From assembly GCF_030129945.1 (NCBI RefSeq), contig NZ_JARRAF010000014.1, forward strand, positions 1 through 64,000: a stretch of DNA of 64,000 nucleotides, given 5' to 3'. Positions 38,538 to 48,515 of this stretch are shown here, in pieces (the stretch's first letter is position 1; each line of letters starts with the position of its first letter). The translations under genes and the position numbers were made by a program. Source of the stretch: Parachitinimonas caeni. GTDB lineage: Bacteria > Pseudomonadota > Gammaproteobacteria > Burkholderiales > Chitinimonadaceae. The notes under the pieces were generated by a model. That model was given only the letters and a program-made list of their open reading frames with translations, did no database searches and had not been told where the DNA came from.

Positions 38538-39038
38538 ATGCAAGAAACGAACCGGAAATCCCGCCTTTGGGCGATCAGTCTGGCAGCACTGATGTGGGTA
38601 TCGGCCCCAGCAAGTGCAGATGAAGTGGACAAGATCGGTGCAGTACTTGACCGCTTTCATACCGCAGCCGCCAAGGCAAAGTTTGAAGAGTATTTCAACC
38701 AGTTCACCCCGGATGGGGTGTTTATCGGTACCGATGCCAGCGAGCGCTGGACGGTAGAAGAATTCAAAGCGTATGCCAAACCCCATTTCGACAAGGGGCG
38801 AGGCTGGACATATCAGTCCAGCCAGCGGCATATCAATATTTCACCAGACGCCAGTCATGCCTGGTTTGATGAACGGCTGGATAACGCCAGCCTGGGTGTT
38901 TGTCGGGGAACCGGCGTACTACGCAAAATTGGCGCGGACTGGAAGATCGCGCAGTACCATCTGACCATCCCTGTCCCCAACGAGCTGGCAGATGAGGTTG
39001 TCAAACGCATTCGTGCCATGCCGGCCGCTAAGCGTTGA
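38538..39038 (+). CDS. secreted SnoaL-like (NTF2-fold) protein
   Basis: A 166-residue protein with signal peptide ([20 protein letters not shown] then ASA) and a SnoaL/NTF2-like domain: [46 protein letters not shown], and a terminal [16 protein letters not shown]. Such cone-shaped folds bind small molecules; function unknown. ATG 38538 has GGAGGAGA upstream. The 3' end overlaps the convergent fmt gene by 11 bp. Confidence 0.82.
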   Translation: MQETNRKSRLWAISLAALMWVSAPASADEVDKIGAVLDRFHTAAAKAKFEEYFNQFTPDGVFIGTDASERWTVEEFKAYAKPHFDKGRGWTYQSSQRHINISPDASHAWFDERLDNASLGVCRGTGVLRKIGADWKIAQYHLTIPVPNELADEVVKRIRAMPAAKR

Positions 39039-39954
39039 ATTGACTTCCTGCACCCAGCTGGGTGCCCGCGATGAAATCACTGGCCGAAATCCGACGCCCG
39101 CCAGGACGCTGTAGCTCGGTCAGTCTTAGCGCATCTTCACCGCACGCGACGACGATGCCCGTTTTGTCAGCACTAAGAACCATGCCGGGTTGTCCTGCCG
39201 CCCGCAGCACCTCGGCTTTCCATATCTTGATTACCTCTCCATTCAAGACACTGGTGGCTCCCGGGAAGGGGGTGAAAGCCCGGATCTGCCGGCTGATCTC
39301 GTCCGCACTGGACTGCCAGTTGATTGGCGCTTCGTCCTTACGGATCTTGTCTGCGTAGGTCACACCGACATCTGGTTGCTTGGTCGCCTTGGCTTGTAGC
39401 AAGGGCAAATCGACCAACGCTTCGACGATAGCCTTGCCGCCACAGATGGCTAGCTTGTCGTGCAGGCTGCTGGTGGTCTCGTCTTCTGCAATGGCTACTT
39501 CATGAATCGACAGCATGTCGCCAGTGTCCAGTCCGGCATCCATTTGCATGATCGTGATGCCAGTCAGACCATCTCCCGCCTGTATGGCGCGATGAATCGG
39601 TGCTGCGCCACGCCAGCGAGGCAGCAGGCTGGCATGGATGTTGACACAGCCCAGGCGAGGCATATCGAGAACCGTCTGAGGCAAAATGATGCCGTAAGCG
39701 GCAACCACCATCAGTTCAGCGTCCGCTGCTGCGACCGGTGCCTGAGCCTCCGGCGTCCGCAGCTTTTCGGGCTGATAAACCGGCAGACCGTGTTGCAAAG
39801 CCAATTGCTTGACGGGTGATGGGGTGAGCTTCATCCCACGACCGGCGGGGCGATCGGGCTGTGTTAAAACCAACACTATTTCATGGCCAGCTTCAATCAA
39901 GGCCGCTAATGCACTGGCAGCGAATTCAGGTGTTCCTGCAAATATAATTTTCAT
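39028..39954 (-). CDS. fmt: methionyl-tRNA formyltransferase
   Basis: A 308-residue enzyme formylating Met on the initiator tRNA. Signatures: [17 protein letters not shown], the folate/active region [20 protein letters not shown] and the Asp in [13 protein letters not shown] 39954 ([11 protein letters not shown]) is the family start; the frame continues 19 codons upstream without similarity. It lies about 150 bp downstream of def on the same strand, the usual fmt-def pairing. Confidence 0.97.
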   Translation of the reverse strand: MKIIFAGTPEFAASALAALIEAGHEIVLVLTQPDRPAGRGMKLTPSPVKQLALQHGLPVYQPEKLRTPEAQAPVAAADAELMVVAAYGIILPQTVLDMPRLGCVNIHASLLPRWRGAAPIHRAIQAGDGLTGITIMQMDAGLDTGDMLSIHEVAIAEDETTSSLHDKLAICGGKAIVEALVDLPLLQAKATKQPDVGVTYADKIRKDEAPINWQSSADEISRQIRAFTPFPGATSVLNGEVIKIWKAEVLRAAGQPGMVLSADKTGIVVACGEDALRLTELQRPGGRRISASDFIAGTQLGAGSQFNA

Positions 39955-40102
39955 GCGAAGCAAATAAAAATGAATGAATTCGCCTGATTGGGGCGGGCGA
40001 ACTGGCAGCAATTACCGGACCGTCGTGCAAAACACAAACCCCCACCAATCTTGTAAACGAGTGGCGGAAAATGTGGCGATGGCACAGCAAGTAGTGTTGG
40101 TA

Positions 40103-40606
40103 CTACATGGTGCTGCGGCTCTGTTTCTTGAGCTTCTGGACGATCCGGCTGAGCTTGAGCCGAGATAATTTTTCGACAAAGACCTTGCCATCCAGATGAT
40201 CAATTTCGTGCTGCAGGCAGATCGCCAGAAGTCCGTCAGCCTCAATACGGAAGGGCTTTCCGTCTAGACCGAGCGCTTCTACCGTGACCCTTTCCGCGCG
40301 TTCGACTTCTTCATAAATGCCAGGAACGGACAGGCAACCTTCCTCCGACTTGCAGTTTCCATCGGCTTCGACAATCTTTGGATTGATAAATGCTTGCAAG
40401 TTGTCTTTGGTTTCGCTGATGTCAACAACAATAATACGAAGATGAACATCAACCTGGGTTGCTGCCAGCCCGATACCTGGCGCGGCGTACATCGTTTCAC
40501 CCATGTCAGCGACAAGTTGGCGAATTGAGTCGTCCACATCAGTAACTGGTTTGGCTACTGTATGCAGGCGCTCATCGGGGAAATGCAGAATATTGAGGAT
40601 TGCCAT
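40103..40606 (-). CDS. def: peptide deformylase
   Basis: A 167-residue Fe/Zn hydrolase removing the formyl group from nascent proteins. Three motifs: GIGLAATQ (45-52), EGCLSV (Cys 91) and QHEIDH (His 133, Glu 134, His 137), with spacing as in E. coli. Divergent from the LysM gene; the shared region is about 105 bp. Confidence 0.97.
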   Translation of the reverse strand: MAILNILHFPDERLHTVAKPVTDVDDSIRQLVADMGETMYAAPGIGLAATQVDVHLRIIVVDISETKDNLQAFINPKIVEADGNCKSEEGCLSVPGIYEEVERAERVTVEALGLDGKPFRIEADGLLAICLQHEIDHLDGKVFVEKLSRLKLSRIVQKLKKQSRSTM

Positions 40607-40712
40607 TTTTGCTTGCTAGTCTAAACAATTAGATGCAGAATTTGAGTAATTGGTTTAAATGCTCACGGCATGTTACACGCTCAGGTAAAGCCGAAAAAGT
40701 GAGGATGTGACG

Positions 40713-41768
40713 ATGCGTAAAACGATTATATCGCTTGTTCTGTTGGCGAGTTGGGCTGTAATGCCTGCGCAGGCAGCAGAAGAACCGGTAACTTTAAAAG
40801 ACACTGCTCCTGATCGTTATGTTGTAGTCAAAGGTGACACCCTTTGGGGAATATCCGGCAAATTTCTGAAAGATCCTTGGAAATGGCCACAAATCTGGAA
40901 GATGAACAAAGAGGAAATCAAGAACCCTCATTGGATTTATCCAGGTGATGTGATTGTTCTCGATATGATCGATGGCCAACCCAGGCTGCGACTACTGAAG
41001 AATGATCAGACCGACAGGCTGCGCCAAGGGCCGTTACGCCTTAGCCCGCAGACGCGCATTACGCTGTTTGATGAACAGCCGGCTGCGTCTATACCGGCTT
41101 CCGTCATTGATCCGTTTTTGGCGAAGCCTTTGATTGTCGAGCCTGACGCCTTCAAAAAAGCGCCGCGTGTGGCATTGGGGCCGGATGAGCGAGTGATCGT
41201 CAGCTCTGCAGAGCGTGCTTACGTCACCGATCTTGAAGCCAATATTGGCGACAAGGTTCAGCTGTATCGTGGTGGAAAGCCGCTGAAGGATCCTGATACT
41301 GGTGAAGTGTTAGGATTCGAAGTGGAGTACATTGCTGATGCGAAAGTGATGGATATTGCCGATGTCAGCACGCTACGCATCACCAAGATGCGGCAGGAAG
41401 TCAGCGTTGGTGATCGTGTGATGCCGACGGTTGATTTGCAGTACCTGAACTATGTGCCACATGTGCCGGAGAAGGATGTCGAAGGTAAGGTAATTTCGAC
41501 ATATGGTGGCGTTGACGATGCAGGTTCATTGTCTACCGTGGCAATCAACTTGGGTTCTCAAGATGGACTGGAGCCTGGCCACGTATTGTTCTCCTACAAA
41601 AAGCCGCGCAAAGTCCGTAAGGAGAGTCGATACGAGGCTGATCGCTATACGCCTCCTGTGAAGAGCGGCAATGTATTTATTTACCGTGTATTCAATCGAG
41701 TTTCTTATGGGCTGGTGCTCGATAGTACGATGCCCGTCACACTGTTGGATGAGGTTCGTAAGCCTTGA
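40713..41768 (+). CDS. LysM-domain secreted protein
   Basis: A 351-residue exported protein with signal peptide (RKTIISLVLLASWAVMPAQA) and one N-terminal LysM domain (about 32-90: DTLWGISGKFLKDPWKWPQI, GDVIVLD) expected to bind peptidoglycan. The remainder has no known catalytic motif. ATG 40713 is preferred over GTG 40707 because GAGG is eight bases ahead of it. Its stop overlaps the TTG start of dprA, so the two are translationally coupled. The def-LysM-dprA arrangement is common in betaproteobacteria. Confidence 0.88.
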   Translation: MRKTIISLVLLASWAVMPAQAAEEPVTLKDTAPDRYVVVKGDTLWGISGKFLKDPWKWPQIWKMNKEEIKNPHWIYPGDVIVLDMIDGQPRLRLLKNDQTDRLRQGPLRLSPQTRITLFDEQPAASIPASVIDPFLAKPLIVEPDAFKKAPRVALGPDERVIVSSAERAYVTDLEANIGDKVQLYRGGKPLKDPDTGEVLGFEVEYIADAKVMDIADVSTLRITKMRQEVSVGDRVMPTVDLQYLNYVPHVPEKDVEGKVISTYGGVDDAGSLSTVAINLGSQDGLEPGHVLFSYKKPRKVRKESRYEADRYTPPVKSGNVFIYRVFNRVSYGLVLDSTMPVTLLDEVRKP

Positions 41769-42853
41769 GTGATCTGGCCGATGCCGAAGTCTGGCTTCGG
41801 CTAGCGTTGACTCCGGGTTTGGGCAGTATATCCCTCCTCCGATTGCTTCAAGCATTTGGTACGCCTGGCGATGTGTTATCTGCATCGCCGGCAAGCCTCT
41901 CAAAAGTCATTTCCAAGCGCGTTGTTTCAGATCTGCTGGCGTATGAGCATGAGCCTGCCGTGGTTGCTGCGCTGAATTGGTTGGAACAGCCGACAAACCA
42001 GCTGGTAACGCTTGCTGACGATCTCTATCCGAGTCGTTTACTTGAAACTGTCGATCCGCCTCCTGTGCTGTATGTTAAGGGCAATCCCTCGTTGTTGAGT
42101 GCGCCATCGGTAGCTGTTGTGGGTAGCAGAAATGCAACGCCCCAAGGGTTGGAAAATGCGGAGAATTTTTCGGCCGAACTCTCCGCTCAGGGGTGGTGCA
42201 TCGTCAGTGGTCTTGCCCTAGGGATTGATGCAGCGGCGCATAAGGGAGGGCTGGCTGGTACAGGCTCTACCGTGGCGGTGGTTGGGACGGGACTGGATAT
42301 TGTTTATCCGGCACGCAACCATGCTTTGGCCCATGAAGTGGCACAAAAAGGGGCTTTGGTTTCAGAGTTTCCGCTTGGCACTCCTGCGAAGGCGGGACAT
42401 TTCCCCAGAAGAAACCGTATTATCAGTGGTTTGGCTCGCGGAACCTTGGTTGTTGAGGCTGCGTTAGCCAGCGGTTCATTGATTACAGCGAGAGAAGCGG
42501 TTGAACAGGGACGGGAAGTGTTTGCCATTCCCGGTTCGATACATTCGCCCCTTTCCAAGGGCTGTCATGCCTTGATCAAGCAGGGTGCGAAGCTCGTAGA
42601 AACGGCTGCGGACATTGTGGAAGAGTTGGGTGATTTGCCGGGAGCGGTACAATCTTCTACGCACTCGGCGGTTGATCAGATTGAGCACGAGCTACTGAAA
42701 TATATGGGATATGACCTGGTTGATGTCGATACACTCTGCAACCGCGCCAGCTTGACGCCCGACAAGGTATGCGCGATGCTGTTGGAACTTGAACTCGCGG
42801 GCGCGGTTGCTGCCCTGCCGGGTGGCCGCTATCAGCGGCTCGGCCAGCACTGA
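41765..42853 (+). CDS. dprA: DprA/Smf, DNA-processing and RecA-loading protein
   Basis: A 362-residue protein that binds incoming single-stranded DNA and loads RecA during transformation. The Rossmann core includes VAVVGSRNATPQGLE, IVSGLALGIDAAAHKG, GTGLDIVYPARN, FPRRNRIISGLA and GSLITAREA. A C-terminal winged-helix part follows. It starts with TTG 41765, overlapping the LysM stop as TTGA. No other competence gene is in the window. Confidence 0.94.
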   Translation: MSDLADAEVWLRLALTPGLGSISLLRLLQAFGTPGDVLSASPASLSKVISKRVVSDLLAYEHEPAVVAALNWLEQPTNQLVTLADDLYPSRLLETVDPPPVLYVKGNPSLLSAPSVAVVGSRNATPQGLENAENFSAELSAQGWCIVSGLALGIDAAAHKGGLAGTGSTVAVVGTGLDIVYPARNHALAHEVAQKGALVSEFPLGTPAKAGHFPRRNRIISGLARGTLVVEAALASGSLITAREAVEQGREVFAIPGSIHSPLSKGCHALIKQGAKLVETAADIVEELGDLPGAVQSSTHSAVDQIEHELLKYMGYDLVDVDTLCNRASLTPDKVCAMLLELELAGAVAALPGGRYQRLGQH

Positions 42854-42876
42854 CTCCCGCCAACACTGGCCTTTAG

Positions 42877-43335
42877 ATGTTCGACATTCTCGCATACCTC
42901 TTCGAACAGTATTACCACACGGATGGCTATCCTGATCAGCATACGCTTGCCAAACGATTGGCGGCGGCTGGTTTTGATGGTCCAGACATAGATGAGGCTT
43001 TGGACTGGCTGGATGCCTTGTCCAAGCTGGATGCTGGGCGCTACCAGCAATTGCAACACATACCGGCAACAGAGCGTCATTTGCACCCGTTGGAGGCTGC
43101 GAGACTGACGCCTGAAGCCCATGCATTTCTGCATTATCTGTCGCATTCTGGCGGGTTTAATGCAGCACAGCTGGAACTGGTACTAGACCGGATCATGCAA
43201 CTGGATACGCATTCTGTAGATCTTGAACAGATGAAAGTTGCAGTATTGATGGTGTTGTGGCGCCAAGGCGATGACTTGGCCAACCTGTTGATTGAAGAAC
43301 TTCTCTACGCAGGCGACGACGCCCCAATGCACTGA
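42877..43335 (+). CDS. smg: Smg family protein (DUF494)
   Basis: A 152-residue all-helical protein starting MFDILAYLFEQYYHTDGYPD with a conserved C-terminal DLEQMKVAVLMVLWRQGDD. Smg is regularly found between dprA and topA or def; its function is not known. It follows dprA by 23 bp. Confidence 0.9.
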   Translation: MFDILAYLFEQYYHTDGYPDQHTLAKRLAAAGFDGPDIDEALDWLDALSKLDAGRYQQLQHIPATERHLHPLEAARLTPEAHAFLHYLSHSGGFNAAQLELVLDRIMQLDTHSVDLEQMKVAVLMVLWRQGDDLANLLIEELLYAGDDAPMH

Positions 43336-43432
43336 TCTGTGCGCAAATGCGGTTGGCAAGTCTTGCTTGGCCGCCTACATTGTTCCTAAGATTCGCCCCC
43401 TTTTTTGAGACTGCCGCCGCATTGCCGACGCC

Positions 43433-45730
43433 ATGCCTGCTAATTTGCTTATCGTCGAGTCGCCTTCCAAGGCGAAGACACTAAAAAAATATTTGGGTAA
43501 GGATTTTGAGATCCTTGCTTCCTATGGTCACGTCCGAGGTCTGGTACGGAAAGATGGTTCGGTCGATGTTGATCACGACTTCGCCATGAAGTATCAGGTC
43601 ATTGCCAAGAACTCCAAGCACGTTGACGCCATTGTCGAGGCGGTTAAAGACGCTGAGCATATCTTTCTGGCAACTGACCCGGATCGCGAAGGCGAGGCAA
43701 TTTCCTGGCATCTGCTTGAAATCTTGCGGGCGAAGAAAGTGCTCGGAGAAAAGCTGGTCCGGCGGGTTGTGTTCCACGAAATTACCGAGTCTGCGGTAAA
43801 GAGTGCGATCGCCAATCCTCGCGACGTGGATGCAAACCTTGTCGATGCACAGCAAGCCCGTAGTGCTCTGGACTATCTTGTCGGCTTCAATCTTTCCCCC
43901 TTGCTGTGGCGAAAGATTCGTCAGGGTTTGTCTGCAGGCCGCGTACAAAGCCCGGCTCTGCGGATGATTTGTGAGCGAGAGCTGGAGATCCGGGCGTTTG
44001 TAACCCAGGAATACTGGTCAGTGCACTTTGATTCGCACAAGGGGCGCCAGAAATTTCAGGCGCGCTTGATCGAACTCAGCGGTGGGAAGCTAGAACAGTT
44101 TTCGATTGGCTCTGATGATCAGCACAAAACGGTGCTTGAGCAGCTGACTGGCCATCCGGCCAAAGTCATCAGCATTGAAAAGAAACGCAAGCAGCGTAGC
44201 CCGACGGCCCCGTTCACCACATCGACGCTACAGCAGGAAGCTGTGCGCAAGCTCGGTATGACAACAGATCGTGCCATGCGTACTGCCCAACAGATCTATG
44301 AGGGGATAGACGTTGGCAACGGTACGGTGGGTTTGATCACCTATATGCGTACTGATTCCGTGGCTTTGGCAACCGAGGCATTAGCTGAAATCCGTGAATA
44401 TATTGAGCAGAACTTCGACAAGGAGTATCTGCCCGCGCAGCCGGTGACCTACAAAAACAAGGCCAAGAATGCGCAGGAAGCACACGAGGCCATCAGGCCA
44501 ACTTCGATTACGCGCACACCTGAATCCGTCAAAGCCTATCTGACGGCAGATCAGTTCAAGCTGTATGAAATGATCTGGAAGCGCACGCTGGCTTGCCAGA
44601 TGTCTCCAGCGCGGTTTGATATGACTGCTGTCGATATCGAAGTCGGACCCGGTCGCTTCCGTGCCAATGGTCAGGTCTTGGTATTTCCTGGCTTCATTGC
44701 GGTGTATCAGGAAGATGCTGACGATAGCGAAGAGGAAGGCGATGCTCGACTGCCTGCGCTTGCGGAAGGCGAGGAGGTGCCGATTGACAAGCTCTATGGA
44801 GAGCAACACTTTACCCAACCTCCGCCACGGTTTACCGAAGCAAGCCTGGTCAAGGCGCTGGAAGAGTTTGGAATTGGCCGGCCTTCGACCTATGCCAGCA
44901 TTATCTCGACCTTGAAGGATCGTGAGTATGTGCTGCTTGAGAAGAAGCGCTTTACCCCGACGGATACTGGGGAGGTGGTCAACAAGTTCCTGACCGAGCA
45001 TTTCTCGCAGTATGTTGATTACAACTTCACGGCAAAGCTGGAAGACAAACTAGACGAAATTTCGACTGGCAAGCGCGAGCGTGTGCCGGTGCTGGATGAA
45101 TTCTGGAAAGGCTTCCATAAGCAGGTGGAAGAGAAGCAAGGCCTGTCCCGCAAGGAAGTGACGCAGGAAGCGCTGGATGAAGCCTGCCCCAAGTGCTCCA
45201 AGCCGTTGGCTATCCGATTGGGGCGTCGTGGACGGTTCATAGGCTGTACTGCTTACCCAGAGTGCGACTACACCCGAAACCTGAACGAAACGGCCGAGGA
45301 AAAGGCTGCCGAAGTGCCGGTGGTGATTGAAGACCGTAGTTGCCCGAGTTGCGGTGGGCAACTGGTTATCAAGAGCGGTCCTTATGGCAAGTTTGTGGGT
45401 TGCGCGAACTATCCGAAGTGCAAGCACATCGAACCTTTGGAAAAACCAAAGGATACGGGCGTGACTTGTCCAGAATGCAAGCATGGCACCTTGATCGAGC
45501 GTAAGTCTCGTTACGGGAAGTTGTTCTACTCATGCAATACCTACCCAAAGTGCAAGTATGCAACCTGGAATCCGCCGATTGCAGAGCCTTGCCCCAAGTG
45601 TGCGTGGCCTATACTGACAGTGAAGACCACCAAGCGTCGCGGGACCGAAAAGGTGTGTCCGCAGAAAGAGTGTGGCTACGCTGAGCAGATAGCGCCACCG
45701 CAAACTGCTGCAGCCGCAGAAGAAAGTTAG
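43433..45730 (+). CDS. topA: DNA topoisomerase I
   Basis: A 765-residue type IA enzyme relaxing negative supercoils. N-terminal Toprim: NLLIVESPSKAKTLKKYLG, LATDPDREGEAISWHL. Catalytic Tyr 304 lies in ITYMRTDSVAL. The C-terminal end has four Cys4 zinc-ribbon units, such as CPKCSKPL...CTAYPEC, CPSCGGQL...CANYPKC, CPECKHGTL...CNTYPKC and CPKCAWPI...CPQKEC. It ends with a strong terminator. Confidence 0.98.
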   Translation: MPANLLIVESPSKAKTLKKYLGKDFEILASYGHVRGLVRKDGSVDVDHDFAMKYQVIAKNSKHVDAIVEAVKDAEHIFLATDPDREGEAISWHLLEILRAKKVLGEKLVRRVVFHEITESAVKSAIANPRDVDANLVDAQQARSALDYLVGFNLSPLLWRKIRQGLSAGRVQSPALRMICERELEIRAFVTQEYWSVHFDSHKGRQKFQARLIELSGGKLEQFSIGSDDQHKTVLEQLTGHPAKVISIEKKRKQRSPTAPFTTSTLQQEAVRKLGMTTDRAMRTAQQIYEGIDVGNGTVGLITYMRTDSVALATEALAEIREYIEQNFDKEYLPAQPVTYKNKAKNAQEAHEAIRPTSITRTPESVKAYLTADQFKLYEMIWKRTLACQMSPARFDMTAVDIEVGPGRFRANGQVLVFPGFIAVYQEDADDSEEEGDARLPALAEGEEVPIDKLYGEQHFTQPPPRFTEASLVKALEEFGIGRPSTYASIISTLKDREYVLLEKKRFTPTDTGEVVNKFLTEHFSQYVDYNFTAKLEDKLDEISTGKRERVPVLDEFWKGFHKQVEEKQGLSRKEVTQEALDEACPKCSKPLAIRLGRRGRFIGCTAYPECDYTRNLNETAEEKAAEVPVVIEDRSCPSCGGQLVIKSGPYGKFVGCANYPKCKHIEPLEKPKDTGVTCPECKHGTLIERKSRYGKLFYSCNTYPKCKYATWNPPIAEPCPKCAWPILTVKTTKRRGTEKVCPQKECGYAEQIAPPQTAAAAEES

Positions 45731-45757
45731 CACCCCGCCGGGGGGCCGATGGCTACC

Positions 45758-45792
45758 AGCGCCGTCCCGCATAAGGACGGCGCTTGCTTTTT
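45758..45792 (+). terminator. intrinsic terminator after topA
   Basis: AGCGCCGTCC (45758-45767) and GGACGGCGCT (45775-45784) over a 7-base loop, followed by TGCTTTTT. Confidence 0.9.
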
Positions 45793-45841
45793 ATAGGCAT
45801 AAGCAAATAATGCGATTTGGCGTATCGCGTGGAGCATAAGG

Positions 45842-48466
45842 ATGGCAGTCATCGGCAGCGAGCAGAACGACATCGAAGCGCTCAGACAGCAGCTCGCAGC
45901 ATTTCAGGACTACATCGAGGTTGTTGACTCTGCAACCGAGTTGCTGATTGATCCGGATGTTGATGCGGTGCGTGAGGTTCTGCACACCCTGGCACGAGCT
46001 TGCCGCGCAGATGCTGCGGCGTTTTACCGGAATGTCGATTCGCCCGGCCCGGAGCCTGCCAAGGCTGAAATGGCCGCTTACTGGCATCGTGCCGATCTGG
46101 AATTGCCAACAGACATTGTGGCAAGGCTATTTGCGGTGGATTACCAGCAATACCAGTTTCTACGCGATACCCTGTCCGCAGGGATGATCCTTGCCCGCCC
46201 CTTGGCTGAACTGACCCCATCCGCACAATTGGTGCTGGGGCGCTTGGGGGTGCATCACCTGCGTTGTATTCCCCTGCTGGATGGTGGTGAACTTATCGGC
46301 TTTATTGCCTTGCTGGCACGAGATGATTTGCGCCAGCGTCCCTCTCTCGAATCCCGGCTGCTATCCACGGTAGCCAACCACCTTGCGCTGGCCTTGGTCA
46401 AAAAGCATGCCGAGACCCAATCGCGTGCGACCGAGATGCGTTTGAAGACTTTGGTCGGGGCGACCGAAGACATGGTGTTCGAATTCAACCCTCTGGGGTT
46501 GATCGTCAATGTCTGGTCTACCCATCCGGTCATGCCGAACTACAACCTGGTTGGAATGACGCTGGAGCGGGCCTTGCCGCCAGAAATGGCATCACGGTTT
46601 ACCAGTAGCATCGGCGATGTGCTATCCGGTAACCAGGCTGTTCAGGTGGAGTTCTCCGTGCCGCGCCTGAATGGGGCGGTGTACTTCCTGGCCAGATTGC
46701 AGGCAGTGCCGGCAATTGGAGGGGAAGCCAGCAACATCGTAGCCTTGGTGCGTGATGTCTCGGAGTTGATGCGCGAAGAGTCTCGGCGAAAGACCATGCT
46801 CGATACGCTCAACCTGTTGGAAGAGGCCGTGCTGGATCTCTCTCCCGAAGGCAATCTGCAGCACACCACGCCTGCCTGGGCCAAGTTGCGTGGCATCGAA
46901 GTGAGTCGCATCAATGAGGATTTCGGCAAACCTTTGTCGCAATGGATCTATCCAGATGAACGAGAACGCCTTGCTGATACGCTTACCCGTTTGGTGCAGA
47001 CCGAAGAGCAGACTGCTGTTCGTTTCCGCTTGATGCATGAGAGCTCGGAACCGATCTGGCTGGAAGCGCGGCTGCTTGCGGTGAAATCCGGCAACGAGCT
47101 GGTTGGCATCCGTGGCATTTTGCGGGACATTACCATTGCCCACCTGAATGAGCGCCACATCATGAAGCTGGCGCTCTACGATGGTCTGACAGGGCTACCG
47201 AACCGCATCATGCTGGATGATGTGCTGCATCAGGCAATCGCCCGCGCCAAGCGGCATGGGACCAAGGTCGCACTCGGCTTTATTGATCTGGACCACTTCA
47301 AGCAAGTCAACGATGCCTTCGGCCATCGTGCCGGTGATGAGGTTTTGATTTCGATTGCCCGTCAGCTCAAGTCAGTGCTGCGCGAGGAAGATACGCTGGC
47401 TCGCTGGGGCGGGGACGAGTTCGTGGTATTGCTGCCAGACTTGGCCGATTTACAGTCACTGCATGCGATTGGTGAGCGTCTGCGGGAAATCGCGCGGCAA
47501 GGGGTGGTGATTGATGGCATTGAAACCAAACCCACCATCAGCATCGGGATTGCTGTGTTTCCCGATAATGCCGACTCGGGTGAAGAGCTGATGTCAGCGG
47601 CAGATAGCACCATGTATCACGCCAAGTCGGCTGGTCGCAACAATGTGCAGTTCTACAACGACATCATGCACCTGAAAGTGGTGGGTCGGGAGCACATGGC
47701 GATCCAGACACGTCTGAACAATGTCGTGCTCGACAATGAGCTGCAGGTGTTCTACCAGCCGGTAGTCCATGCCCGTACCGGCGAAATTACCTCGGTCGAG
47801 GCGCTGGTAAGGTGGCACGATGACAAGACTGGCTGGGTGAGCCCACAGCTATTCATTCCGATGGCGGAAAAGCTAGGGCTGATTCAAGAACTGTCAGAGC
47901 AGGTCATGATGCAGGCGCTGGGCAAGCTGCGATCTTGGCGTGATATGGGTCTCAAGCAGCGATTGGCGCTGAATGTGTCGAGGAATCAACTCTTCTCCCC
48001 CCGCCTGATTTCCAATTTGATGGACATCATCAATCACTATCACCTACGACCTGCCGATGTGGTGGTGGAGATTACCGAAAGCTTGGCTCTGACGGATTAT
48101 TCCCGCCAGTCTCGCCATTTGAGAGAGCTGGCCAATGCGGGCTTCACCATTGCGATTGATGATTTTGGCACCGGTTATTCTTCATTATCCCAACTCCACG
48201 AAATGCCGATCGACATCCTGAAAGTCGATATCTCGTTTACCTCCCGCCTGCACACCGAGGCAGGGCGTCGCATCATGCAGGCGATCGTTCAGATGGGGCA
48301 GTCGCTGGGTATGGAAATTGTGGTGGAGGGCGTGGAGAACGTGGAAACGGCAAGATTCCTGCAGGGCTTGGGGGTTGAGCACATGCAGGGCTATTACTTT
48401 AGTGAGCCGGTACCTGCTGGCGTCTGCGAGTTGCTGATGCGACTCGGTCTTCAATCAAAAATCTGA
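45842..48466 (+). CDS. GAF-PAS-PAS-GGDEF-EAL c-di-GMP protein
   Basis: An 874-residue cytosolic protein without membrane helices. It begins with a GAF-like region (about 15-190), two PAS regions (about 195-315 and 320-440), then GGDEF (523-527, intact) and EAL (653-655 in SVEALVRW), with DDFGTGYSSLSQL later. REED at 514-517 is the RxxD inhibitory site. Both catalytic motifs look intact, so it may make or break c-di-GMP depending on signal. It lies upstream of the secreted 379-residue gene, about 49 bp apart, probably co-transcribed. Confidence 0.92.
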   Translation: MAVIGSEQNDIEALRQQLAAFQDYIEVVDSATELLIDPDVDAVREVLHTLARACRADAAAFYRNVDSPGPEPAKAEMAAYWHRADLELPTDIVARLFAVDYQQYQFLRDTLSAGMILARPLAELTPSAQLVLGRLGVHHLRCIPLLDGGELIGFIALLARDDLRQRPSLESRLLSTVANHLALALVKKHAETQSRATEMRLKTLVGATEDMVFEFNPLGLIVNVWSTHPVMPNYNLVGMTLERALPPEMASRFTSSIGDVLSGNQAVQVEFSVPRLNGAVYFLARLQAVPAIGGEASNIVALVRDVSELMREESRRKTMLDTLNLLEEAVLDLSPEGNLQHTTPAWAKLRGIEVSRINEDFGKPLSQWIYPDERERLADTLTRLVQTEEQTAVRFRLMHESSEPIWLEARLLAVKSGNELVGIRGILRDITIAHLNERHIMKLALYDGLTGLPNRIMLDDVLHQAIARAKRHGTKVALGFIDLDHFKQVNDAFGHRAGDEVLISIARQLKSVLREEDTLARWGGDEFVVLLPDLADLQSLHAIGERLREIARQGVVIDGIETKPTISIGIAVFPDNADSGEELMSAADSTMYHAKSAGRNNVQFYNDIMHLKVVGREHMAIQTRLNNVVLDNELQVFYQPVVHARTGEITSVEALVRWHDDKTGWVSPQLFIPMAEKLGLIQELSEQVMMQALGKLRSWRDMGLKQRLALNVSRNQLFSPRLISNLMDIINHYHLRPADVVVEITESLALTDYSRQSRHLRELANAGFTIAIDDFGTGYSSLSQLHEMPIDILKVDISFTSRLHTEAGRRIMQAIVQMGQSLGMEIVVEGVENVETARFLQGLGVEHMQGYYFSEPVPAGVCELLMRLGLQSKI

Positions 48467-48515
48467 TCGCCTCCTGTTCCCTGGACCAGGTGGGTGACTG
48501 GGAAAGGGATACAAC

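Noticed and set aside
41765-41768. Possible sequencing error at the LysM-dprA joint because dprA starts with TTG
   Set aside because: The TTGA overlap is a normal coupling arrangement and the dprA N-terminus is complete, so no frameshift is needed.
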